A stretch of 64,000 nt of DNA from Elusimicrobiota bacterium. GTDB lineage: Bacteria > Elusimicrobiota > Elusimicrobia > FEN-1173. A program made the position numbers and the translations under genes. Within the stretch, counting starts at the first letter, position 1. Each line of letters opens with the position of its first letter. The stretch covers positions 2,666,001 to 2,730,000 of the forward strand of contig JADKHR010000001.1 of assembly GCA_016721625.1 (NCBI GenBank), written 5' to 3'. This document shows positions 1-6,889 of the stretch, one piece after another. The notes beneath the pieces were generated by a model, which saw only the letters and a program-made list of their open reading frames with translations, made no database searches and was not told where the DNA came from.

Positions 1-338
1 CCGTTCAACCCGAGCCATTGAAGGTTTCCAACGAGGCCCCCAATGGTGGGCCCGAAAGAGAGGCTGTACCCCATCACCACCCATTGCACCGTGATCAGTC
101 CCATGACCGCGAAACACTGCATGAGAACGGACAACATGTTCTTTCGTCGCACAAGCCCGCCGTAAAAAAAGGCGAGGGCCGGCGTCATCATCAAAACCAA
201 CGCGGCGGACACCAGCACCCAGGCGGTATCTCCGGAACTCACGGCGGAAGGGGTGATCTCTCCCGCGGTTTCCGCCCATAGGGCGGGCGCCAGGAGCGAG
301 GCAAAAATACCAAGGACCAAATGTCGAATTCGTTTCAT
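1..338 (-). CDS. amt: Ammonium transporter Amt, N-terminal part (runs off the window)
   Basis: This is the first 112 codons of an Amt/Mep/Rh-family ammonium channel; the rest lies left of the window. It starts at ATG 338 behind an AAGGAGGT ribosome-binding site. A signal peptide (about residues 1-22, ending LWA) is followed by the first transmembrane segment and the Amt signature ALAFFYGGLVRRKN near residue 50, then a second segment containing GLITVQWVVMGYSLSFGP. The family moves ammonium or ammonia across the inner membrane and is usually controlled by a PII protein. A second, complete amt lies at 5053-6606. The long leader upstream (381-542) looks like a transcription attenuator of the ANTAR type. 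Identification is secure; whether a PII gene follows cannot be seen. Confidence 0.93.
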   Translation of the reverse strand, partial: MKRIRHLVLGIFASLLAPALWAETAGEITPSAVSSGDTAWVLVSAALVLMMTPALAFFYGGLVRRKNMLSVLMQCFAVMGLITVQWVVMGYSLSFGPTIGGLVGNLQWLGLN

Positions 339-380
339 GTCAGCAGTGACCTCCTTAAATGGTTCAGCGGGGGGCGGAAT

Positions 381-507
381 AAAAAACGCCTCGCGTCGCG
401 GCAAGTGCCGCGCGGCGAGACGTCCATGTCTCCGACCCCGTCCGCTCTCAGGTCCCATTGGACCGGAACGTCGTTGTCTGAATCTGTCGGCACAGCGCTG
501 TGCCGAC
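381..507 (-). promoter_or_regulatory. ANTAR-type antitermination leader of the left amt gene
   Basis: Hairpin P1 lies at 507-486: arms GTCGGCAC and GTGCCGAC around the hexaloop AGCGCT (A at 1, G at 4). A small hairpin follows at 464-451. Hairpin P2 lies at 432-417: arms GAGAC and GTCTC around the hexaloop ATGGAC (again A1 and G4). P2 overlaps the 5' arm (419-415) of an intrinsic terminator whose stem spans 419-390 and whose U-run is 386-381. P2 and the terminator therefore exclude each other. ANTAR proteins are known to bind two such hexaloop hairpins and prevent termination. The P1-P2 linker is about 53 bases, longer than usual, though partly taken up by the middle hairpin. Confidence 0.6.
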
Positions 508-512
508 AAAGG

Positions 513-542
513 ATTCTACACTGCCCTGATGGTCGCTGTCAA
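513..542 (-). promoter_or_regulatory. Sigma70 promoter of the left amt gene
   Basis: On the minus strand a perfect -35 box TTGACA (542-537) and a -10 box TAGAAT (518-513) are separated by 18 bases. The predicted transcription start near 506 falls at the first base of the leader hairpin at 507-486. The start codon is about 170 bases downstream, so the mRNA has a long leader. Confidence 0.75.
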
Positions 543-547
543 TTTAT

Positions 548-675
548 TCAGTAACTGAATTTTCCGAGTTCGACCTTTCCGCGGAAAACCTAAAAGCTCC
601 CGGCGGTGTAGGCCAGGACCATGGGCATGCCGAGGAAAACGATCAGGTGCATGATCGCGAGGTTTTTTTCGGAGG
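548..675 (-). pseudogene. Remnant of a second cydB 3' end
   Basis: This 128-bp stretch aligns without gaps to the true cydB end at 1903-2030 with about 21 mismatches (84 percent identity). It encodes the last 42 codons and the same stop, but the tryptophan codon is TAG in the remnant. In the last 14 codons the peptide matches cydB (VFRGKVELGKFSY), and almost all base differences are at third codon positions. Both copies therefore diverged while still functional, so the remnant probably came from a related cydB allele and is not a fresh duplicate. It begins 4 bases after the stop codon of the ATPase gene at 680-1831. Confidence 0.85.
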
Positions 676-679
676 GGTC

Positions 680-1831
680 TTACGAGGCGATGATTTCTCC
701 ATCCCATAGTCGGCGTAGGAAATCGGCCCAGGGAAGGACGTGCACAAGGCCCATTTGACGCGGGCGGGGGTCGTGCGTCACCAGGATCAGCTTTTTGACC
801 GTGTATTCTTCCGCGAAGGCCATGAGACCCTTGGCGTGGCGTGGTTGGGCCATGTCCGTGGATTTAACTTCCACCGCGACCTCGTGATCTCCGAGAATGA
901 AGTCAACTTCCAACTGGGAGGCCGTGCGCCAATAGGAGAGGGGATACCGTATCCCCGAGTAATGGCTGTGCGCCAATAATTCTTGAAAATGGAAGTGCTC
1001 AAAAGCTTTTCCATAAGATTCGCTTTTCGGAACGATGGGTCCCCTCTTGAGAAGAAAATTAGCGAGTCCCACATCAAAGTAATAAAATTTCGGCGATCGG
1101 ATCACCCGCCGTTTCGGCCTTTTTTGAAAAACGGGGAGAAAGCGACCCACCAACGTGTCCTCCAATATCTCAAAGTATTGCCGCACGGTGGGACCGCTGA
1201 CGCCGCACTCTTGGGCAATATTCAGTTCATTGACGATTTCCCCATTGCTGAAAGCCGCCGATTCCAGGAACCGATGGAAAGCGGGAACATTGCGCACCAG
1301 CGCCTCTTGGGCGATCTCTTCTCGGAGATAGTCGACAACATACGACTGCATCATTTCCGTGTAATTATTGGAAAGGTAGTGCCGGGGAATCAACCCACGG
1401 TTCAAAGCCCAGTCCAGGCGAAAGCGGGGGATTTCCCGGGAGACCAAGGGAAACATTTCATAGCGAAGGGCTCGCCCTCCCAGCAGGTTCCCGCCCCCTC
1501 TTTTAAGTTTTCGAGCGCTGGATCCACACAGGATGAACTGGAATTTTGAGTGGGTGATCAGCCATTGCACCTCATCGAGAAGAGCCGGCACCTTTTGAAC
1601 TTCATCGATAATGATGGGACGACGGGCGAGGGTCGGGTTTTCCAACAGTTCTTCCCGCAGAAGAGCAGGTCTTTTTTGAAGACGGTCATAGTCATCCGAC
1701 AAAAGCAAATTATAAAACCGGGCCGTCGGGAACGATTTCTCCAGCCAGGTGCTTTTGCCCACCTGCCGGGGTCCCCAAAAAAAGCACGTCTCGCGCTTTA
1801 ATCGGGGAAATGTTTGCATGCGATTAAACAT
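680..1831 (-). CDS. AAA-type ATPase with DUF4143 domain (accessory cassette gene)
   Basis: The protein has an N-terminal AAA_14 ATPase and a C-terminal DUF4143 domain. Walker A is GPRQVGKST, Walker B is IIIDEVQKVP, and the C-terminus carries YYFDVGLANFLL and a PD-(D/E)xK-like motif (LEVDFILGD followed by VAVEVKST). The family is common in archaea and anaerobic bacteria; its cellular role is not established. I chose ATG 1831 (MFNRMQTF, 383 residues) because relatives begin close to this point and a TATACT -10-like box lies 10 bases upstream. ATG 1861 in the same frame is the alternative. The gene is wedged between intact cydB and a copy of cydB's 3' end, which marks it as inserted. It is less GC-rich than its neighbours. 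Confidence 0.85.
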   Translation of the reverse strand: MFNRMQTFPRLKRETCFFWGPRQVGKSTWLEKSFPTARFYNLLLSDDYDRLQKRPALLREELLENPTLARRPIIIDEVQKVPALLDEVQWLITHSKFQFILCGSSARKLKRGGGNLLGGRALRYEMFPLVSREIPRFRLDWALNRGLIPRHYLSNNYTEMMQSYVVDYLREEIAQEALVRNVPAFHRFLESAAFSNGEIVNELNIAQECGVSGPTVRQYFEILEDTLVGRFLPVFQKRPKRRVIRSPKFYYFDVGLANFLLKRGPIVPKSESYGKAFEHFHFQELLAHSHYSGIRYPLSYWRTASQLEVDFILGDHEVAVEVKSTDMAQPRHAKGLMAFAEEYTVKKLILVTHDPRPRQMGLVHVLPWADFLRRLWDGEIIAS

Positions 1832-1862
1832 GATAAAAGAAAGTATACTTTGTTTTATCATG
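1829..1862. promoter_or_regulatory. 34-bp near-perfect palindrome at the ATPase gene start
   Basis: The arms CATGATAAAA and TTTTATCATG surround a smaller palindrome AAAGTATACTTT; only one symmetric position mismatches over 34 bases. The centre contains a TATACT box that could serve as a -10 element, and both candidate ATG start codons of the ATPase lie in the outer arms. Its position suggests an operator or an end of the inserted cassette. No repressor gene accompanies it. Confidence 0.5.
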
Positions 1863-1902
1863 ATGAAGAAGGGCCTTTTTCCGCCCGGCGCGTCGCGCCG
1901 GA

Positions 1903-2919
1903 TCAATAGCTGAACTTGCCCAGCTCCACTTTCCCTCGGAAAACCCAATAGATGACGGCGGTGTAGGCCAGGACCATGGGCATGCCGAGGAACGCGATCA
2001 GGCGCATGATCGCAAGGGTTTTTTCGGAGGAGGCGGCGTTGTAGATGGTGAGGTTGGCGGCGGGGTCGAGGCTGGAGACGGCCAGGTTGGGGTAAAGGGC
2101 CAGGCCGAAGAGGAAGACGAAAGCGGCAATGGACGCTCCGCTGGACAGAAACGCTTCAAAGGGCCTGCCGCGAAAAACAGCCCGGGGAATGTTGGCGACC
2201 GCCAACACGTTCAACACGACCACGGCCCACGCCCAAGGGTGGTGGGTGAAATTTTCCACGGCGCGGGGAACGGAAACCAGGGTGAAGATCGTCGTCAATA
2301 AATAGGTGATTAAAAACCAGCCGAACAGCCGCCAAATCCATCCCTGCAAACGCGCCTGGATCGGCCCCTCTGTTTTAAGGTAGAGATAAATGGCGCCGTG
2401 CATGGCCGCCGTGACGATGGCAAAAAGGCCGACCAGAACAGGATAGGGGGTCAGCAAGCCAAAAAATCCAATTCTCAGTTCTCCGTCCAACCCGATCGGA
2501 AGGCCGCGGAAACAGTTTCCCACGGCGGCGCCGAAAAGGAGGACCGCGGTGAGGCTTGATCCGAAAAAAGTCCAGTCCCAAAAAGATCGCCAGATTTTAG
2601 AGGGGCGCTTGCTCCGGAACTCCATGGACACCGCCCGGAGGATCAGGCAAAGGACCAACAGCATAAAGGCCGCGTAAAGGCCGGAAAACATCGTCGCGTA
2701 GGCCCGGGGAAAGGCCGCGAAAAGGGCGCCGCCGAACGTGACCAGCCAGACTTCATTGCCGTCCCAGAGGGGGCCGATGGAGTTCATGAAAATCCGACGT
2801 TCCTCATCCGTCCGAGCCAGGGGATGCAGGATCCCCACGCCCAAATCGAACCCATCCAAAATCCCGTAACCCGCCATTAAAACGCCCAACAAGACAAACC
2901 AGAAAATGTGTAAGTCCAT
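1903..2919 (-). CDS. cydB: Cytochrome bd ubiquinol oxidase subunit II
   Basis: CydB (338 residues) pairs with CydA to form the high-affinity quinol:oxygen oxidoreductase of the inner membrane. The start at ATG 2919 is fixed by TTGGAGG just upstream and by the family N-terminus MDLHIFWFVLLGVLMAGYGI followed by LDGFDLGVG. The sequence holds about eight hydrophobic segments and the conserved GPLWDGNEVWLV. It ends in GKVELGKFSY. It lies 300 bases downstream of cydA, an unusually wide gap for cydAB, and the gap is filled by a GC-rich inverted-repeat element. The 3' end is duplicated at 548-675 beyond the ATPase gene. I saw no cydX or cydDC nearby. Confidence 0.95.
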   Translation of the reverse strand: MDLHIFWFVLLGVLMAGYGILDGFDLGVGILHPLARTDEERRIFMNSIGPLWDGNEVWLVTFGGALFAAFPRAYATMFSGLYAAFMLLVLCLILRAVSMEFRSKRPSKIWRSFWDWTFFGSSLTAVLLFGAAVGNCFRGLPIGLDGELRIGFFGLLTPYPVLVGLFAIVTAAMHGAIYLYLKTEGPIQARLQGWIWRLFGWFLITYLLTTIFTLVSVPRAVENFTHHPWAWAVVVLNVLAVANIPRAVFRGRPFEAFLSSGASIAAFVFLFGLALYPNLAVSSLDPAANLTIYNAASSEKTLAIMRLIAFLGMPMVLAYTAVIYWVFRGKVELGKFSY

Positions 2920-2963
2920 TGCGCCTCCAAAAAAAGTGGAATTTAACAGGGTGTCGTTGCTAA

Positions 2964-3139
2964 GACCTCCCCCAGCCCCCTCCTTGCGAAGGAGGGGGAA
3001 CACGGCTCCTCCATAAATGGGATTTCCCTTCCCAGGGAAGGCCCGTCGTCCGGATCCTCATGATCCGGGTTGCAAAAAGACCCACGCGGGCTTGTCTTTT
3101 TTTCCCCTCCTTCCCAAGGAGGGGATTAAGGGGAGGTTA
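2964..3139. repeat. GC-rich nested inverted-repeat element between cydA and cydB
   Basis: Outer arms ACCTCCCC and GGGGAGGT enclose two inner palindromes: CCCCCTCCTT with AAGGAGGGGG at 2976-2998, and CCCCTCCTT with AAGGAGGGG at 3104-3124. No coding frame is convincing. The element fills nearly all of the cydA-cydB gap (2920-3219). A related element lies at 31363-31464, so this is probably a dispersed intergenic repeat. Confidence 0.6.
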
Positions 3140-3219
3140 AAGCTTTGATGCCGGTTCAAAACCTCCGTGTCCAGCCCAAGCGGATGGGGGAAAGGGACTT
3201 CCCCGGCCGAGGGTGTTTC

Positions 3220-4632
3220 TTACTCTTTTCCTTCCGTCAGAGATCCCCCGGCTTTTAGATCTCCCACGGTTTGAATGAACCCGTGGGAGGGATCCCCTGG
3301 GGCCAGGAAGGACATTTCCTCGGGGCCTTGTTTGATCTTGTGGTCGATCACGGAAACCCAAACGGCAAAAAGAAGGGCGTAGATTACGCCGAACATCAGG
3401 ATGGAACCCAGCACTTGGTTCGCCCGCACCACGGGGGAAAGGGCTTCGGAGGTGCGAAGCAAGCCATAGACGATCCACGGTTGGCGTCCCACTTCGGCGG
3501 CCACCCATCCCAATTGGTTGGCGGCCACGGGAGCGAGAACGGCGAAAACGAACGTCCACAAAAGGCCCCGCTGTTCAAACAGTCGGCCGCGGGCTCTCAG
3601 CCAGGCGGCCAGGCCCGTCAGTCCCATCATGAAAAATCCGAGGCCGACCATCACGTGGTAGGAATGAAAAGAAACCGCCACGGGCGGCCGGTCTTCTTTG
3701 GGGAACTTGTCCAAGCCGGTCACCGGTTTTTTGAAATCGCCATACACCATGAAACTCAGGAGGCCCGGGACGGCGATGCCTTTGGTGGTTTCTGTTTTCG
3801 CGTCGGGATGGCCCACGACGTAGAGAGGGGTTCCTCCCTCGCCCGTTTTGAAATGGCCCTCAAAGGCCGCCAGCTTGGCCGGCTGGTGTTCCGCCACCAC
3901 GCGGGCCTGGTGGTGGCCGGAAAGAAGTTGGCCCCAACTGGAGAGCGTGGCAAGGAGGAGCGCCACCGAAAACGCTTTCTTAGAGATGTCCAGGTGGCGG
4001 CCTTTCAGGATGTAATAGGCCGTGACGCTCATCACGAAAAAGCCTCCCATCGAGAAGGCGCCCAGCCAGACGTGGACCAGCCGGTCCATACTCGAGGGGT
4101 TAAACACCACGGCCCAAAAATCGGTTATCTCCGCCCGGGCGGCCAGTCCCTCTCCAACGATGTGGAACCCCGCGGGAGTCTGTTGCCAACTGTTGGCGAC
4201 GGTGATCCAAACCGAGGAGAAGATCGATCCCAGAAACACCATCACGGTCGAAAAGAAGTGCATGCGGGGGGAAACTTTGTCCCAACCGAACACCAAGACC
4301 GCCAAAAACCCCGACTCCAAGAAAAAGGCAAAAATCCCTTCCGCCGCCAGGGCCGACCCAAAAACGTCTCCCACGAAACGGGAGTAGTTGGCCCAGTTCG
4401 TCCCGAACTGGAATTCCATGACGATCCCCGTGGCGACGCCCACGGCGAAGTTGACGGCAAAAATCCGCGTCCAGAACTTGGCCATGGATTCATACTGGGG
4501 GTCTTTCGTTTTTAAATACATGCCTTCCATGAAAACCATCAGCGCTCCCAGGCCGATGGCGAGCGGGGGAAACAGGTAATGAAACATGATGGTCAGCGCG
4601 AATTGAAGACGGGAGAGGAAAAGAACGTCCAT
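3220..4632 (-). CDS. cydA: Cytochrome bd ubiquinol oxidase subunit I
   Basis: CydA (470 residues) carries the quinol site and the haems. The start at ATG 4632 gives the family N-terminus MDVLFLSRLQFALTIMFHYL, which includes the haem-ligand histidine near residue 19. Further marks are DRLVHVWLGAFSMGGFF (second haem histidine) and GRQPWIVYGLLRT (haem-ligand region). The Q-loop is short, with GLDKFPKEDRPPVAVSFHSYH, as in the short-loop, CioA-like branch. No Shine-Dalgarno sequence precedes the start; a -10-like CACAAT ends 7 bases upstream, so the message may be leaderless. The gene follows the PII terminator by only 18 bases. Confidence 0.95.
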   Translation of the reverse strand: MDVLFLSRLQFALTIMFHYLFPPLAIGLGALMVFMEGMYLKTKDPQYESMAKFWTRIFAVNFAVGVATGIVMEFQFGTNWANYSRFVGDVFGSALAAEGIFAFFLESGFLAVLVFGWDKVSPRMHFFSTVMVFLGSIFSSVWITVANSWQQTPAGFHIVGEGLAARAEITDFWAVVFNPSSMDRLVHVWLGAFSMGGFFVMSVTAYYILKGRHLDISKKAFSVALLLATLSSWGQLLSGHHQARVVAEHQPAKLAAFEGHFKTGEGGTPLYVVGHPDAKTETTKGIAVPGLLSFMVYGDFKKPVTGLDKFPKEDRPPVAVSFHSYHVMVGLGFFMMGLTGLAAWLRARGRLFEQRGLLWTFVFAVLAPVAANQLGWVAAEVGRQPWIVYGLLRTSEALSPVVRANQVLGSILMFGVIYALLFAVWVSVIDHKIKQGPEEMSFLAPGDPSHGFIQTVGDLKAGGSLTEGKE

Positions 4633-4639
4633 GGGACAC

Positions 4640-4668
4640 ATTGTGAAATAAGAAAGGGCGGGGGTCAA
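4640..4668 (-). promoter_or_regulatory. Possible leaderless promoter of cydA, inside the PII terminator
   Basis: TTGACC (4668-4663) and CACAAT (4645-4640) are spaced by 17 bases, and the predicted start of transcription coincides with the A of ATG 4632. The -35 box lies in the loop and stem of the terminator at 4651-4685. Only 18 bases separate that hairpin from the start codon, so there is no other room for a promoter downstream of it. Confidence 0.45.
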
Positions 4669-4685
4669 GGACCCCCGCCCTTTCT
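4651..4685 (-). terminator. Intrinsic terminator of the amt-PII operon
   Basis: Perfect 15-bp arms (4651-4665 and 4671-4685) flank a 5-base loop, with a T-rich tail reading TTTCTTATTT on the minus strand. It lies 19 bases past the PII stop codon and directly before cydA. Confidence 0.8.
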
Positions 4686-4704
4686 GGTGAAGCGTTGGGA
4701 ACGG

Positions 4705-5046
4705 CTAGCCGATGGCGGCTTTGCCCTTTTCTCCGGTGCGGATACGGACGACTTCTTCGAGAGGGACCACGAAGATTTTTCCGTCGCCGATGTTCCCGGA
4801 ACGCGCGGCCTTGGTGATGGCCGCGATGCAGGGTTCGACATACTCGTCGTTCACGGCGATATCGAAGCGGACCTTTTTCAGGAGGTTAACCTCATACTTC
4901 GCGCCGCGGTAGCTTTCCGTGTAGCCCTTCTGCCGGCCGGAGCCGAGAACGTTGGACACCGTCATGAGGTGAATTTGGGCGTCGTCCAGGGCTTTTTTAA
5001 CTTCCGCCACTTTGTGCGGTTGAACCATGGCAATAATAAGTTTCAT
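4705..5046 (-). CDS. glnK: Nitrogen regulatory protein PII
   Basis: The 113-residue protein is full length for PII. It has the T-loop with Tyr51 (YRGAKYEVNLL), the site uridylylated in many bacteria, and the B-loop and C-terminal elements GNIGDGKIFVVPLEEVVRIRTGE that bind ATP/ADP and 2-oxoglutarate. PII proteins sense nitrogen and energy status and block the Amt pore. The gene starts 6 bases after the stop of amt (5053-6606), the classic amt-glnK pairing, so I use glnK rather than glnB; the sequence alone does not separate the two. A strong terminator follows. Confidence 0.95.
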   Translation of the reverse strand: MKLIIAMVQPHKVAEVKKALDDAQIHLMTVSNVLGSGRQKGYTESYRGAKYEVNLLKKVRFDIAVNDEYVEPCIAAITKAARSGNIGDGKIFVVPLEEVVRIRTGEKGKAAIG

Positions 5047-5052
5047 GGATGA

Positions 5053-6606
5053 TTACCTCCCGGACCCGGCCAATTTAGGCTCGGGTTTTGAATCACCGCT
5101 GTCGCCGGCGGGGGCCAGACCGTATTCCGTCATGTAGATTTGGAATCCAGCGTAGGCTTCCATTCCGTGTTCGCCGATGTCAAGGCCGCGGATTTCTTCT
5201 TCGCGGCTCACCCGGAGACCCATCATGGCTTTCACGACCAACCAGAAGATGACCGAGAGCACGAGCGTGAACAGGATCGTGGTCACGGACCCCAATAGCT
5301 GAACTCCCAGGAGCTTGAATCCGCCTCCGTAGAAGAGCCCGTTTCCGGTGCCGACGCCGGTGATTTTGTCGACGGCGAAGAGACCCACGGCGAGGGTGCC
5401 CCAGATGCCGTTGGTCAAGTGCACGGCCAAGGCGCCCACGGGGTCATCCACCTTGATTTTGTCGTAGAACAATACGGCAAAGACCACGAGGATTCCGCCG
5501 ATGCCGCCGATGATAATAGAGGCGGGCAGAGTCACATAGGCGCAAGGGGCGGTGATGGCCACCAATCCGGCCAAACAGCCGTTGATGGTCATGCCCAGGT
5601 CGGGTTTCCCTAAAACCATCCACGCTGTGATCGTCGCGGTCAAAAGGCCCGCGGCGGCGGCCAGGTTGGTGGTGTTCAGGATGTGGCTGATGGCGCCGGC
5701 ATCGGCGGCCATGGTGGACCCGGGGTTAAACCCGAACCAGCCGAGCCAGAGGATCAAACACCCTAGGGTCGCGGAGGTCAAGTTGTGACCCGGGATGGCG
5801 TTGGGGGTTCCGTCGGGACGGAACTTCCCAATGCGGGGGCCCAGGATCAAAATCCCGGCCAAGCCCGCGACGCCGCCCACGGTATGAACCGCGGTGGACC
5901 CGGCAAAGTCCCAGAAGCCTTTCTGGGCCAACCATCCGCCGCCCCATATCCAGTGGCCGGTAATCGGGTAGGCGATGCCCACCAGGAGGGCGCTGAAGAC
6001 GATGAAGCTCACGTATTTGATCCGTTCCGCGACGCAACCGGAGACGATGGTGGCCGCCGTGCCCGCGAAAACCAATTGGAAGAAGAATTTCGCGGAGAGG
6101 GGAACGCCCGTCCAGTTGATGGCGTTATAGACGCCGGAATAGGCCGACCCCGTGGCGGGACTGTTGTCCGCCCCGGAGATCATGAAGAGGCCTTTCAACC
6201 CCATGAACCCGTTGCCGTCGCCGAACATGACGCCCCAGCCTAAGACGTAAAAGGCCAGGGAACTCACGGCGAAGACGATGAAGTTTTTGGAGAGGATGTT
6301 GACGGCGTTTTTCGCGCGGCACATGCCCGATTCCACCAGGGCGAACCCGGCGTTCATCCAGAACACCAGGAAGGCCGTGACGAGAACCCAGATGGTGTCG
6401 GCGACGACTTTCCGATCGGTGAGGCCCTGCTCAATGGCGGCCAAACGCGATTCCAGGGCCGGGGCCTGATCGGCCACCGCCACCGTTCCAGCGGGAGCGG
6501 GGGTGGGTTCCTCCGCTCGGAGGGCGACCGGCAAGAGACCGGCGCCCCAGGTCAAAAGCGCGAAGAGTCCACCGCGCCAAAGACAACGTTTTGTTTTTGA
6601 CAGCAT
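5053..6606 (-). CDS. amt: Ammonium transporter Amt
   Basis: This complete 517-residue Amt has a signal peptide (about residues 1-30, ending LRAEEP) and a linker predicted to be periplasmic. Then come eleven hydrophobic segments with family marks VAFVLVFWMNAGFALVESG-like text near residue 75, GSTAVHTVGGVAGLAG (pore histidine) and GWFGFNPGSTMA. Near the C-terminus is EEEIRGLDIGEHGMEAY, a conserved tail that couples pore opening to PII. The start at ATG 6606 follows AATGGAGGAACTT, a good ribosome-binding site. It is co-transcribed with the PII gene 6 bases downstream. The leader at 6655-6796 carries a promoter, hairpins and an intrinsic terminator, so expression is probably set by antitermination. 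Confidence 0.96.
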   Translation of the reverse strand: MLSKTKRCLWRGGLFALLTWGAGLLPVALRAEEPTPAPAGTVAVADQAPALESRLAAIEQGLTDRKVVADTIWVLVTAFLVFWMNAGFALVESGMCRAKNAVNILSKNFIVFAVSSLAFYVLGWGVMFGDGNGFMGLKGLFMISGADNSPATGSAYSGVYNAINWTGVPLSAKFFFQLVFAGTAATIVSGCVAERIKYVSFIVFSALLVGIAYPITGHWIWGGGWLAQKGFWDFAGSTAVHTVGGVAGLAGILILGPRIGKFRPDGTPNAIPGHNLTSATLGCLILWLGWFGFNPGSTMAADAGAISHILNTTNLAAAAGLLTATITAWMVLGKPDLGMTINGCLAGLVAITAPCAYVTLPASIIIGGIGGILVVFAVLFYDKIKVDDPVGALAVHLTNGIWGTLAVGLFAVDKITGVGTGNGLFYGGGFKLLGVQLLGSVTTILFTLVLSVIFWLVVKAMMGLRVSREEEIRGLDIGEHGMEAYAGFQIYMTEYGLAPAGDSGDSKPEPKLAGSGR

Positions 6607-6654
6607 AAGTTCCTCCATTTTATTTAAGCGCCCGAGGGCGCTGTTGATTTTTTG

Positions 6655-6759
6655 GAGACAGCGCTGTCTCGTGAAAACCGGCACAAAAAAAAAGCCCTTT
6701 CCGAAACAGCGGAAAGGACAGTCTTTGTCCAGACGATGCATCAACACACCCGTGTGTTG
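6655..6759 (-). promoter_or_regulatory. ANTAR-type antitermination leader of amt-glnK
   Basis: Hairpin P1 at 6759-6742 has arms CAACAC and GTGTTG around the hexaloop ACGGGT (A1, G4) and begins about 3 bases after the predicted +1. After an 11-base linker, P2 at 6730-6716 has arms GGACA and TGTCC around AAGAC; one more A in the preceding run would make the hexaloop AAAGAC (A1, G4). The 3' arm of P2 is shared with the 5' arm of an intrinsic terminator (6719-6694, 10-bp stem, followed by nine U). Downstream lie two further hairpins: GAGAC/GTCTC around AGCGCT at 6670-6655, and a GCGCCC/GGGCGC stem close to the ribosome-binding site. Confidence 0.6.
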
Positions 6760-6768
6760 TATGGGCAG

Positions 6769-6796
6769 ATTTTAGCAAATTCTACCCGATTGTCAA
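6769..6796 (-). promoter_or_regulatory. Sigma70 promoter of amt-glnK
   Basis: TTGACA (6796-6791) and TAAAAT (6774-6769) are separated by 16 bases. The predicted start near 6762 leaves a leader of about 156 bases before ATG 6606. Confidence 0.75.
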
Positions 6797-6889
6797 GTTC
6801 TTTCCTGAGCAACCAAAATCCGGGGAGGGCCGTCTGGTCTTGTTCCAGGCGCGCGGGGGAGGCGGTATTCCGGCCGGGCCGATCGTTTC

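Noticed and set aside
381..507. Glutamine or TPP riboswitch in the left amt leader
   Set aside because: A CTGAGAG string recalls the TPP riboswitch, but its partner blocks are missing, and the conserved GGACGGAAGTAGG-type core of the glutamine riboswitch is absent. The paired hexaloop hairpins explain the leader better.
339..547. Sigma54/NtrC control of amt
   Set aside because: I found no TGGCAC-N5-TTGC promoter and no NtrC-like operator; the promoter is a clear sigma70 type.
3271..4515. Long open frame on the plus strand opposite cydA
   Set aside because: The minus-strand frame encodes an unmistakable CydA. The plus frame is a shadow produced by high GC at third positions. Similar shadows occur opposite the permease at 13817, cstA, the giant secreted gene, korA and korB.
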